64,000 nucleotides of DNA from Entonaema liquescens. Its lineage: Eukaryota; Ascomycota; Sordariomycetes; Xylariales; Xylariaceae. Below the pieces are notes generated by a model. That model was given only the letters and a program-made list of their open reading frames with translations. It was not told the DNA's origin and did no database searches. Location: contig CADCSX010000006.1 in NCBI GenBank assembly GCA_902805475.1, positions 3,100,001 to 3,164,000 of the forward strand, given 5' to 3'. Below are positions 21,589-32,945 of the stretch, piece by piece (the stretch's first letter is position 1; each line of letters opens with the position of its first letter). The translations under genes were made by a program, and so were the position numbers.

Positions 21589-23570
21589 AATTAAAGAAAC
21601 AACTACGGCTTCGCAATGCGCCGACGGAAGACCCCGAACGGAAGAGCCGTACGTATTTTCGGGATGCGCTTCGGCCTCAGAGCCACCGTAGCGTCTCGGG
21701 TACGCGCGCCAGTTCGAGGACCAAAGTCTAAACGTAATATCGGACGTCGGAAATAATTCAATCTAAACCCCTTTCACAAATATTTTCCTCCTCTTTAAAT
21801 TCTTCCCTTCTCTCCAAGACTTTACTTTGTCTTGACTGTTTAATGCGTGTGGTTGAGCACGAGCGGTATAAATGTTTAATCTTACTGGCAGGGGATCGAG
21901 TCGATAAGCATTGGCGAGTAAATGGGGAAAATGTATGGAAGCTGTGAAGAGCAGGGTCTTTCAGGAGAGGGGATCCCAGGTCTAAGTAATGTGGGGAAAT
22001 AATTAGTTAAGTGGTAATAGAACCTTTGTTCTATAAGTGGAATTGTAATAGTATTGTTGCTTGGGACTTGGGATTTGGGATCAAGCAGTTTGAAATGACC
22101 ATGTAGAGCTGAAGAACCACCCGAAATTTTGAAAGATAGGGATCAACACAGTAGCCACGCGCTCTCGTGTAAGAAAATAGTGTATACGGGACCCCGAAGT
22201 CGTAGTCAAGTGGAATACTTAAAGCATAGGCAACAAGAAGAATGACTACTCATGCAAAATTAGAGGCATATGGAATTGAATCCCGGTCGCTATATCGCTA
22301 GGTCCTGCCAATCATAAAGGAAATATTCGAACCAACAATGAATTACTAATGTACCTTAGGTAGGTGCTTAAGCTGTCTGGCTGTTAAGGTAAGAGAGACG
22401 GCGAACAGGTTTGTTTCGGGGCTTATGTACCTCACGCAGTAGGGCTGAGCAAGTGGCAGGCTGCAGAAGTACCTAAGTAAAGTGGGTTCTAGGTTAAATC
22501 CACTGAAGAATTATTAGCGGGGCATCGGCTTCTCTATCCGTCTTTCTTTCTTTTGCTGCTCATCTTTTGCACGTCTTAACGTCTCAACGTCTCGTTTTGA
22601 AGAGTAATTCTATATTGTTATTATACCTAACTAAGTAGCTATCTTTACAGAACCTAGAGTATTATTAGTATCACAACAGCTGAGCACTACATATTTATGT
22701 ACATTATATAAATTGCCATCGGATCTAATTGGTTATACTATTTTCTGGAATTTTGTCGGAAAACTCTGTCATCCGAATCTCTCGCACTTAAAGGAAATAG
22801 CGGAGAATTGTTGTAACACAACGTCTCACATACCTTATGCACTTCCTAAAATGAAGATAATTGCTACGATGCAGTCCGTAAAGCTTATTGAAACCATGCT
22901 AAGTTAAGCCTACGTCTAAGCTTAAAGTGACAAATGACCGAAAAGTTCTCACCACAATACCAAGTACACATACACACACACACACACAACCGTAAGCAGT
23001 TCGCGATTAACTAATGATGGTTGACATAGAAAAAATATTTACGGTGTACATCAGAACCGCTACATCATGCCACCTTCATATTAAACAAGTTTTATGAGGA
23101 AAGAAATCAAGGAAATGATGCTACTAAGTAAAGCTTCTAGTCAAAGTATCGTCTCTTTCAGTAACCCTCATTTGATAATTTAGGGTTGTTAGGGAAATAT
23201 TATTTCGAGAGATGACCTCCTTATAAGCCACGTCGAACTCCGCCCCCGACTCCATTAAACCAACGCCTGTCTCAAGCCTCTAATGATAGCAATAAGCAGT
23301 ATGGTTGATGCTAAGCATTCCATTCGCTACCCCTATCTGTCTAAATTAATAGGCACGGTTTTCGGAGACGGCTCTTGGCCATGCCCCTAAATCCACCGTA
23401 CACAGCTCAACGCACCAACCCCGTCTAAAGTAGTATCGCTTATACAGACGTGATCCTGTATGCTAGATCGGAATTCAGCCTTCATAGTCGTCTAAGCTAT
23501 TGGCGCTATGGGTTTCTCTTAGTTATCTGTTATCATAATAGGTCGTTATTTTGAACTAACCCTAGAATTT
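21589..23570. other. Intergenic, promoter side of the zinc-cluster gene
   Basis: Nearly 2 kb with no supported gene. The part next to 21588 is the promoter and leader of the transcription factor gene. A TACCTTAGGTAGG motif lies at about 22352. The right end lies downstream of TEX1. Confidence 0.55.
22965..22989. repeat. CA dinucleotide microsatellite
   Basis: About ten CA units with one CATA interruption. Confidence 0.9.
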
Positions 23571-24988
23571 CTACTTTCCCCCAGTGCTGGCTCCTATTAC
23601 TCGTAGACTTCCCGAGTCGATATACGCCAGAGCATATCGGTTTGGAGCCCAGGCAATAACAGGGGAAGCTGTCATGGTCTTGTATGTGCAGAGGTGATCT
23701 CCCGTTTCAGAGTTGAAGATGTCCAATCCAGATCCTGTAGGCATCACGCCGAATTTAGTCAAAGTCTCAACAAAAATACGACTTAGTGATACTCACCCTC
23801 CTCACTTCCTCCTACTATGTAGAGACCGTCCCAAGAGAAGCCTGTGCCATAAAGTTAGTACGAATGATTCATGGTGCATAGTTTTGTTCTACGTACTTAG
23901 AGTGCGAACTGGACCGATCATCTTGGTTGCGGTTCTAACACAGTTCCATTCCGTCGTTTCCCAAAACGAAATCAGTGAATCAGTTCCACCCGTAGCTAGA
24001 TACCGGTTGTATGGATGTAGCTCAACAGAAATGCAAGATGAGGTATGTCCGGTTAGCTTGAATTCGGCATCCGGCCCTTCCTTGTAGTCAAATATGTAGG
24101 CAGGCTCGAAACTTGGAAATGAAAGAATTCTTGTTTTTCCATCTCCAGTGGTAGCAAATATCCTTTGACCACTCCAACAGAATGCAATATCGTTCGTCTG
24201 TACAGGCTGCTGATGCGACGAGATTGGTGTACTTTGGGTCGGTGATATGACAAAAAGTTTATCTTCCTTATGTAATGTGTTAGGGCTTGGAAGGCGAGCT
24301 GGATGAAGATCATTTACCTTGTTCCCAACGATAACATATTCACCCCGAGGAGCCCATGCTAAAGTGAAGGTCTCGCCTAGGCCTTTAACCTCGTTTAGGA
24401 CATGCTTAGTCTTGACATCCCAGAACCTAACCACTCCATCACTGCTCACGCTGCACAACTCGAGCTCCTTGGCGGGATTGAAAGCAATCTTTTCGATTGA
24501 TGCTGTGTGGCCTTTCAATTCCGTCGTCTGACGGACATTTGGTTTATCCGCATTCCCTTAAGCCAGAATTCAAGAATCAGCATTCTATACCAAAGTGTAT
24601 ATGCATACTTCCGATTAGATTATTCTTAAAGGGTATTCTTATTTCTTCATCAGATCATGAATTAGAGAGAAATCACGTACAGACGCGTAGAGTTTTATCC
24701 AAACAGCCTGTTGCAATATAAGTACCCGGTGGATTCCAGGCGATCGTGCGAATGCTAGCAGAAGTGGTTAGTCAAATCTTAGATTATAAGCCCGGGTCTC
24801 ATAGCTGTACCGCCAGGGAGCATGAGTTCTCAGTGCGCGTATAATAAGCAACGAGTAGGGAGAATTGAAGCTTACTTATTTGGAATCTTATTTACAGCCG
24901 GATCGTGGTAAATGGTCGGCTTCAAAGTGGGAAGTAGATTCTTGAACTTATCAGGCGCCACGGACGTTCTAGGTGCTATGCGTGCCAT
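23571..24988 (-). CDS. TEX1: THO complex subunit TEX1/THOC3 (WD40 protein)
   Basis: TEX1/THOC3 is the WD40 subunit of the THO/TREX complex that couples transcription to mRNA export. Six exons fit: 24988-24876, 24754-24681, 24556-24318, 24266-23897, 23841-23797 and 23734-23571, giving 334 residues, the family's normal size. WD repeats are visible as TIAWNPPGTYIATGCLDKTLRVW, LKGHTASIEKIAFNP..VRFWD, TLAWAPRGEYVIVGNK, FKLTGHTSSCISVELHP..ISFWE and SFSWDGLYIVGGSEE. The end WAPNRYALAYI is typical of this family. Introns 2 and 3 use AAG acceptors. The third intron (51 bp) is a multiple of three without stops and therefore hides inside an open frame. The gene is divergent from RIC1. Confidence 0.92.
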
Positions 24989-25674
24989 GTCCTCTTGATG
25001 CTTTACGTGCAGATACAACAGGTATGGTGTTGTTGCGGATAGAGCAGACGGAGAACTTCATGCCAGCATATAGGATATTATAGTATTTCCCAGCGAAGAT
25101 TCAAAAGATATCGAAGTTGTATTTTAAAATTTATTTGATGGGAAGTTGTATAGTTTCAAATATGTTTATGAATTTATTGTTTGAATCTTCGAAGCTTTGA
25201 GGCAAGGCCGCCAGATACAGAAGTACCTTCGTAGGTACATGTATCTAAAGTGACTACCTACCTTACCTAAGGTAGGTAGGTAGGTAGAGACGTTCCACTT
25301 TATATTTTGGTACATCCTAGTGTATAACCGGGTTAAACAAATATATCCCACTTGATCTCGAGTAATATTATTATAACTACTATAGATAAATATCGCGACT
25401 TCCAATCATAGTGTTCCTGCGCCTACTTCTTATCAACCTTAGATGCATTGCGCGCCTCTTCTTCGACGCACATGTATTTAGATATTTTATGTATCAACCC
25501 GAAGTAGCCTTCTCCAGACCAGAAGCTCGTCCATCGTCACGTCTCGAGATGTTGCCAACTGACGCAGTTTTCACATAGCGGCACAATTGGCCGTTTATAT
25601 TCTTATTATATCTCGTCTATGACTTGCCGATATTTAGGGTATACGGATGAAGGTTCCAAGGGCCTTTATTAGCC
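24989..25674. promoter_or_regulatory. Divergent promoter region between TEX1 and RIC1
   Basis: A 686 bp region between two start codons pointing apart. It contains a palindromic tract at 25254-25287 built from TACC and GGTA units around CTAAGG. Whether this is a binding site or a repeat remnant is open. Confidence 0.5.
25254..25287. repeat. Palindromic TACC/GGTA tract
   Basis: CTACCTACCTTACC followed by TAAGGTAGGTAGGTAGG: a near-perfect inverted repeat with a minimal centre, best example of a motif scattered through spacers of the window. Confidence 0.8.
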
Positions 25675-28600
25675 ATGTACTGGCCCATTGGAACTCCTAG
25701 AATCTATGCGACAACCACCAGCCAAGCTTCCACTAAGTCGAACTTCGTCGTATCCAACGATGGTGTCTCCTCTATCACCGCCGATACCGACTCATTGTCG
25801 AGCTCTGAGCCGCCCCCTCCCGTATACCTCGAGGAAAAAGATAGACCTGCACCGGAGACCTATTTACCACCTCTTACACCTGGTCTCAGGACCCCAGCTA
25901 CTCCAGCTATAAACTCGGTGGAACATGACATCTATCACGATGGCAGCGGGTTTACATCCCAGCAGCATCTTGCAGGGAATGGAGGAAGTTCTATTCCAGC
26001 CGGAGATCCAATTATTGCTTTAAAAGTGTCGAGGACTGGTCATCTATTTGCCGTCATCACGGCCACTACTATGACAATATGGCAGACTAAAGTCCGTTCC
26101 CTGTAATACGTTATACTTAAGGCCTTACGTGCTGACCATAGTAATGTCTGTTTCTAGCCCACCGTCATTCAAGCCATTGTCGTCCGATCCGAAGCGTCCA
26201 TTAAATCCTACGGTACTAACGTCGCTCTCCTATTAAGACCCGATTCTGTTATCTTCGTCGTTCAAACAAGTTTGGGCTTCTTAATTACATATTCACTTGC
26301 TACCGATGCCGAGTCCCGCGTCTATAAACCTCACTTTTCAGACCATAGCAACATCCAAAGGCGACGACAAAGTCACTTTGGAGGTCCTGGTAATAATACG
26401 CCCGACCAAATTCTGTTGGGGCCGGGTGAGGGGCCGGGGTTCGTGATATAAGTCTCCGTTTTCGTAGGGTGATCAAGGTAGACGCCGGCATTGAACATGC
26501 GATTGCCCTTGACGATGAGTTAGTCGTCGCGACCAAGAAGCCAGCGGCTGTCCAATGTATCAAGTGGACTCCTGATAGTAGTGGTAGTCAGACGAGTACT
26601 GAGCTTGTGAGTCGCATGGGTTGGTTGGAGAAGAAGGTATCAATCAAAGAGATGACACACGATCGGCCCATGAACCTCTCCACTTGGGTTACCAGCGACG
26701 GAAGGCTTATGCTGTTCAGCGAATCTCAGCTAACCAGGCTAAAACAACCCCGATTTCGACCCAAAGAAGCTGTTCAAGGGTTATTGTTTTCATTCGCCTC
26801 ATGGGGTTGGCGATCATGCCGTTAAAGCTGTCGTCAATGCCAGGTTCTCCCTGATTGCTGTAGGTTGCGTTGACGGAAGCATCCGCGTGTACTCTGCTAG
26901 GGATTATGCTGGCAACATCCCTCCGTCTCATGTCCACCGAATTCCAGTCTCGTCCGAATCTGCAGGTCCCTTAAAAACTCTGAGTTATTCCCCAGATGGG
27001 TATTGTCTGTTCGCCGGCTACGAAGACGGATGGGCAACATGGAGCGTGTTTGGGAAGACTGCCAGCCACAGCTTCCATAATAATACCTCTATCACTTCCT
27101 CTAATCAGGAGGGGTGGTTAAGCGGCATCACAGAAGCCAGTTGGATTGGTGGAGCCTGCGAGATCTTGATGGTCGCTCGTCAGAACGAGTCCATCTGGCT
27201 GCTTGAGATGGCGCGGAGTGCAGTTACTGGTTGCTATACTCCCCCCAACCTTTTCCGAACCGTACTGCAGAGTTCGTCTAGCGTTATGGTTTACCGGGGT
27301 TACGATCTCCCCGATCTCACCAGCATCTCCGCCGAGCCTTTCCTATGGCACAACGCTAGGATCCCCGCCAATTATCTTCTAAACCAATGGCCGATCAAGT
27401 GTACCGTCGTGTCTCCCGACGGCAGATATGTTGCCGTTGCCGGTAGACGCGGTCTCGCGCACTACAGTGTTAATAGCGGTAGGTGGAAGACATTTGCGAA
27501 TGAGGCCATGGAGAACGAGTTTCAGGTCAGAGGCGGCATGTGTTGGTATCAACACATCCTCGTAGCAGCCGTTGAAGCGAATAGATCGTATGAGCTTCGG
27601 TTATACTCGAGAGAAGCTCCCCTAGAGAGCTCAACCGTCATGTTTACTCAGCAAGTGCCAGCACCTATCGTCTTAATAACGCCATCCGGAGAAGACTCTT
27701 TACTAGTTTATACCTACGATAACCTTCTTTATCATTTCGTATTCGCCCCCGTTTCTGGTGCGGTGAGGCCCATACAAGTGGGACAAATCGCTTTCCACGG
27801 TATTGTCAGATCTCCTGCCAGAGTGCGGGGCCTCAGTTGGATATTACCCGAGAACCAGATGATCGATGGCGATCCCTCACAAGACGTGGCGTTTGCCTCG
27901 GTGTTATTCCTAGTAGATGGGAAACTAGTCCTCCTTCAACCGTCCGTGAACAATGAGGGGCAACTGAAATATGATATGCGCGTCATCTCTCACAACGTGG
28001 AGTTCTATGTCAGCATGAGAGACCAGTCATCTGTTAACATGCTGGGCGAATCTAGTATACGTTTTTCTGCGGAAGCGGAGGAAAACAGTCTTCGAAATTC
28101 ATTGTGGGTATTTGAGGGCCAAGAATTAAAAGTCTGGCCCGATGTCCAAGAAGTTCTACGAGCCACCTCGATTGAGCCAACAAAAGAACTACCGTCTACT
28201 GTCTCCATGCCTATCGACTTCTACCCTCTATCCGTCTTGTTGGGTAAAGGGATCGTGCTGGGAGTTGAACCCGAACTAGTCCAACGAAGAGACATCAGTT
28301 TCTCTTTCTTCCGTTTCTCTATCAGGGTATGTAAACAGTTCGTCCTTTCTCGTGCTAGGCTAATAGCAACCAGACTCATCTTTTCCTCCCCGAAATTCTA
28401 CGGTTCTATTTGGTAACGAATAACGCTACTGCTGCGCTCAAATTGGCCCGACAGTACCAGAATCTCGAGTACTTTGCACACGCCCTAGAGGTGCTACTCC
28501 ATCACGTTCTCGACGAGGAAGTTGACTCAGCACCCAAACCAGAGGCAGCCATCCTTCCCAGGGTGCTTTCTCTCTTATCATCTTTCAAGCAATATCTGGA

Positions 28601-29072
28601 TATCGTGGTTCAATGCACAAGGAAAACCGAGGTCAGATCTTGGAGAACACTCTTTGCATACCTACCTCCGCCACAAGAGCTTTTCGAAGAGTCGCTTCAG
28701 CGTGGTTCATTAAAAACAGCAGGAGGGTATTTGTTAATATTACATACATTCGACGAACTAAGTGCAGCATCGGAACAGTCGGTGCGGTTATTCTCTAGAG
28801 CGATCCGAGAAGAGGATTGGGAACTTTGTAAAGAATTAGCCCGCTTCCTAGCGGCAATGGATGAAAGCGGGGAGACGTTAAGAGAGGCAATGGAGCTAGT
28901 TAACATTCGAGTCAAGCAAGAGTCGGATGATACCGACATAATGTCCAGGCTCGAGGTGCCGCCGCGAAAAGCTAATGGCAACTCCCGCATAACGAGACAG
29001 AACTCGGAGACAGGATCCGACGCTCAATCAGCTAGCGACATAAGCAGCTTGGGCACGGCTAGTCCGATATGA
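25675..29072 (+). CDS. RIC1: RIC1, subunit of the RIC1-RGP1 Rab GEF (frameshifted as given)
   Basis: RIC1 with RGP1 activates the Golgi Rab Ypt6/RAB6 for endosome-to-Golgi retrograde traffic. It starts MYWPIGTPRIYA, the family's N-terminus. Exons are 25675-26091, 26158-28326 and 28374-29072; the last junction (GTATGT..CAACCAG) restores RFSIRTHLFLPEILRFYLVTNN. The N-terminal two thirds are WD40-like (GHLFAVITATTMTIW, FSLIAVGCVDGSIRVYSARDYAGNIP, CLFAGYEDGWATWSVFG). The RIC1 alpha-helical domain is at the C-terminus (LEYFAHALEVLLHHVLDEEVD). Three single-base losses break the frame within exon 2, at about 26439, 26705 and 26742; each lies by a short homopolymer. Correcting for them the product would be about 1,095 residues, normal for the family. 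Either assembly error or recent inactivation. The first donor, GTCCGT, is weak. Confidence 0.9.
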
Positions 29073-29778
29073 ATGATGAAAGGTTTCTTGGGATAGAACG
29101 GAATGAGCGAAAAGTGGTTTGCATTCTTCACTTAAAGGATTGTATTGTAAGCCATAGGGTCCGGTTAGAATACAGACCTAGAATGGTCTGCTTAAACGTA
29201 ATTATGTTTTTCAAACTAGGTGCCTATCCTAAAAAGACGAGTTCTGAATAGTCATGCGTTAAGTAATACGGGTCGAAGGGTGCAAAGCTATCTCGAAACT
29301 CTCTACGTACTAATTTGTGAGGTAGTATGATCGTACCTGGGTATACTTTTAATGTGACCAATAGCTCTTTAATTGCTTATCTAACTGATGCTCTTTAATG
29401 ATATATGTACCTAGTTACTTATCTTGGTACTACAATGTTGCTTGGGCAGGTAGAATCCACAACCCCAGAAACTGTGAGGCTGTTTGAGGCTGAAATCCAG
29501 ACCCACCAGACCTTTCGAAACCCCCCCCACTAGCCTAGCCCAGCCCACTGAACCTTGACGGCATTTCCTCAATTTTAGCTGCTCGTTTGCGCCTGAACCC
29601 CTCCATCTCCGTATTCCCTTACGACGCGATACCTAGAAGCATCATCTATCATCTATTATAACCCTCATTTCATTCTTTCCTATTCTGTCCCTTCCGCCAT
29701 TACGAGTCAATCTATCGTACTTAACGTCGCGTCGATTATAAATCTAATAACTTTTGTTAAAGACCGCCCGACGTGGCC
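29073..29778. other. Intergenic, CKB promoter region
   Basis: About 700 bp between tandem genes RIC1 and the CK2 beta gene. A C-rich and pyrimidine-rich leader (CCCCCCCAC near 29520, CATCTATCATCTATT near 29650) precedes the start. No gene seen. Confidence 0.6.
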
Positions 29779-31167
29779 ATGATGGACGAGTTCGCTTCCG
29801 AATCTGATAGTGATTACACCAGCTATTGGCGAGACTGGGTAAGTGCATGTGGTTCTTCTAGAACATCCTTCCAACGAGAGTATGCAGGTGGATTGTTGGG
29901 TAGCGGGTCCCAAAGGCATTTTAGAAATTCTATCGAAAGCGCATTCTACTTTGGGAATACCTTAGCTCCTTATCTTTGTTCTAGATGTTCTTTGTTTGAA
30001 GGTATTGACAGCAGCTCTTTCGCTGTATTTGATTTGTGGAAACCTAATTTTCGATGGATGGTTTCATTTCTACTGTTCTCTACAGTCTATTCGGGGGGGG
30101 TTTTTTTTCTTCTTTTCTTTTAATTAGTTATTGATCATGGGATTTCCACTCCCATCGACATTCTATATTCCAACCATTCATCCTCCTAACCCCGAACCAA
30201 TTCTATCGGGGAGCTCTTCATCATACCTCTCTACGGGCTGGGTACAGGACTGTGTTAGTACCACAGAATTTGGGCATACGTTTACCAAAGCTACATCCCG
30301 TCTCAACCTACACCAACCCAACTCAAACCTAAGACTCTGAATATATCGTCAGATATCATTATTACTTTGATGCTAACAATGCCTTCTCAGTTTATCTCAT
30401 CACGCGGAAACGAGTACTTTTGCGAGATTGACGAAGACTACCTCACTGACCGCTTTAATCTGACTGGACTCAACACCGAAGTCCAGTACTATCAATATGC
30501 TCTGGACCTCATTACAGATGTATTCGATCTCGACTGCGACGATGACATGAGGGAGACTATTGAAAAATCGGCTCGTCACCTGTATGGCTTGATACATGCT
30601 CGTTACATTGTGACAACGCGTGGCCTGGCAAAGATGGTATGCTCGTGTCCGTTTTATTGTATTTCGTATGGGGTGGCTAATATTTCGCAGCTCGACAAAT
30701 ATAAGAAAGCCGACTTTGGTAAATGTCCGCGAGTTTTCTGCCATTCACATCCCCTTCTACCGATGGGCCAGACCGATATCCCCCATCAAAAACCCGTGAA
30801 GCTCTATTGCGTTCGCTGCGAAGATGTGTACAACCCGAAGTCCTCACGACACGCTGCCATCGACGGCGCGTATTTTGGCACCTCATTCCACAACATCATG
30901 TTTCAGGTCTACCCAGCGTTAGTCCCCCCGAAGAGCGCCGACCGATACATACCCCGCGTCTACGGTTTCAAGGTACACGCCTCGGCTGCGTTGATCCGTT
31001 GGCAAAATACTCAGCGAGCAGACATGCTCCGAAGGTTACGGAAGCTAGAAATAGAGAGTGGGTTCAAGGAAGATATTGGCGACGAGGATCTTGAAGAGGA
31101 GGACGAAGAGGAAGACGACATAGAGCTTGAAGGACTGGAAGGCGATGCCATGCACGTTGTTGGCTAG
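29779..31167 (+). CDS. Casein kinase 2 regulatory (beta) subunit
   Basis: The beta subunit dimerises through a zinc site and carries the two catalytic CK2 subunits. Exons 29779-29838, 30391-30636 and 30691-31167 give 260 residues. The N-terminus MMDEFASESDSDYTSYW leads into WFISSRGNEYFCEIDEDYL across the first junction, the most conserved part of the family. Zinc ligands are Cys114, 119, 142 and 145 (KCPRVFC and YCVRC), with the same spacing as in animal CK2 beta. GFKVHASAALIRWQ closes the domain, and the tail is strongly acidic (EEEDEEEDDIELE). The first intron is unusually long at 552 bp. The second is 54 bp, a multiple of three, stop-free, and would add 18 residues right before the zinc site if kept. 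A second ATG follows the first directly. Confidence 0.96.
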
Positions 31168-32945
31168 GTTATGGTTCTGACCGGATCCCTCTATCTGAAC
31201 ATGACCTAAGCTATCAACAAAGAATACGAACGTATAGCGTATCGGAGATTATTCGTACAAGGGCCACAAGGAAATACTCCGATGTCTACGACCTAATCAA
31301 AACGCAAAACCCTTCTGTTTGTGTAGTACGATGTCTTGTCCCATGCCTTCAACGACGATTTTAATGTAAGGCACGAGCACGAAGTGGATGGTATAGGCGG
31401 CATTCATAGTCAAGATGCAAATTTGATGTTATACCGGCGTTTAAGAAGGACTTGGTTGCCACTCCACGGCGTTTTTACAAGATTCCCCCAGGATATTAAT
31501 AAAATTCCTCACTAATGGTCTCTCTTTGTATACGGTATTTTTTCTTCGGATATGACGTGATAATATGATGTCGAAGGGACCTTCTAAGGCTGCTACGTCT
31601 AGGTTGTTTGTATCTCGGATTTATATTGGTCACATACATCTAGTACTCTACACGATGAATAGTAATAATATAATACTAGTAAAGCGAGTAAGAATACAAA
31701 TTCAGGACGCAGACAAAACCGTTCCTCTTCCTCACCTCCATCCAACCAGGGACAGAGCCATGACGAAAAAGAATACTGATATCAGAGCGATATTGAAGTT
31801 CCAAAAATTCCCTACCCGGACAAAAGCTAGATAGAAGCGGTCAGGAAAATAGTTTTCAAACAGCAAATAGACGCACTCGGATTGACTCCTCACGGCGACG
31901 CTTAAAGCCCTTGCACCAAGATGGAGAAGAAAAAGAGGAAAAGAGGACGGAGATTTTGGTAGGAGGATACGCAGGTATTTATATTGCCTTAGTGGGAGAG
32001 GGAGGGCTAGGCAGGCTGTTTGCCTTGGGAGAATGCGAGTCACCTGTTAATTGTTAACTCGGGCGTGTATTTGTGTAAGGCGAGGTTGCCTTCGTACTCT
32101 ATAACAGACTAGTCTTGGAAGGACCTGATAGTATCTTGTTGCCTTTGGGTTGCTACTAGTTACATTGATATATATCTACGCATATATACACTACTTTTCA
32201 AGTTTCCCGGTTAGCTACAGCAAATATAAGCCTATGGCATTAATCTAGACCAAATTATACAGCCAAGTCTCCAGGAACAGTGCCCTGACACGTAGTATTT
32301 GCTATAACTTCAAGCTATCCTCTCTCCCTTGAGCCTTTGCCATGTAGGTCCCTGTAACGTCCATACATATAGTATATCCAGGTGAAATAAAAATATCTAA
32401 TGTGATGGGGTCAAATCACCACATGATAAAAATCAGAGATTCCATGTTTCCTAAAAGTGATAAGGGATATAGCACGATGAAGTAACAGGAAAAGATTCAG
32501 CGTAGAGTTGACTGAAGAGAAGCCTCGCTGTTCACCTTCAAGGAGGGGCTGTGCGACATCAATAGTAAAACGTCTATGAAGGGAACAGCAGTTTGATCCG
32601 TTACAAACGAATCGCACGGCATGAAGCCTGACACGCCGTACTACCCTACCCTCGGACCTTTAGGCAAACCTAGATGGTTGTTGGTATTGCTTATATCATA
32701 GACCTCCCGTCACATTACTGGAATATAGAATATTCACTATGATTTCAGACAGATGCGATTTGGGCAAAGACATTGAGTCATTCTCATATTCTGGCAGCGA
32801 TGCTCTAACCAGTTTGCTTCATATCCTGTCTATATGCACCCCTACTATCGTGTACAAGTGCTCGAAAAGATGCGCCACCCTCATACGCCGGAAGATAAAT
32901 GACACACACACACACACACATTTCTCCTTAGAACAGAACTCCTCG
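31168..32945. other. Convergent spacer, no supported gene
   Basis: About 1.8 kb between the CK2 beta gene (+) and the PAP2 gene (-); both 3' ends point into it. Only short open frames. A CA microsatellite of about ten units lies at 32901-32920. Confidence 0.6.

Noticed and set aside
26426..26467. A 42 bp intron (GTGAGG to CGTAG) to explain the first RIC1 frame break
   Set aside because: Too short for this genome, gives an immediate stop, and removes the conserved RDISLRFR segment.
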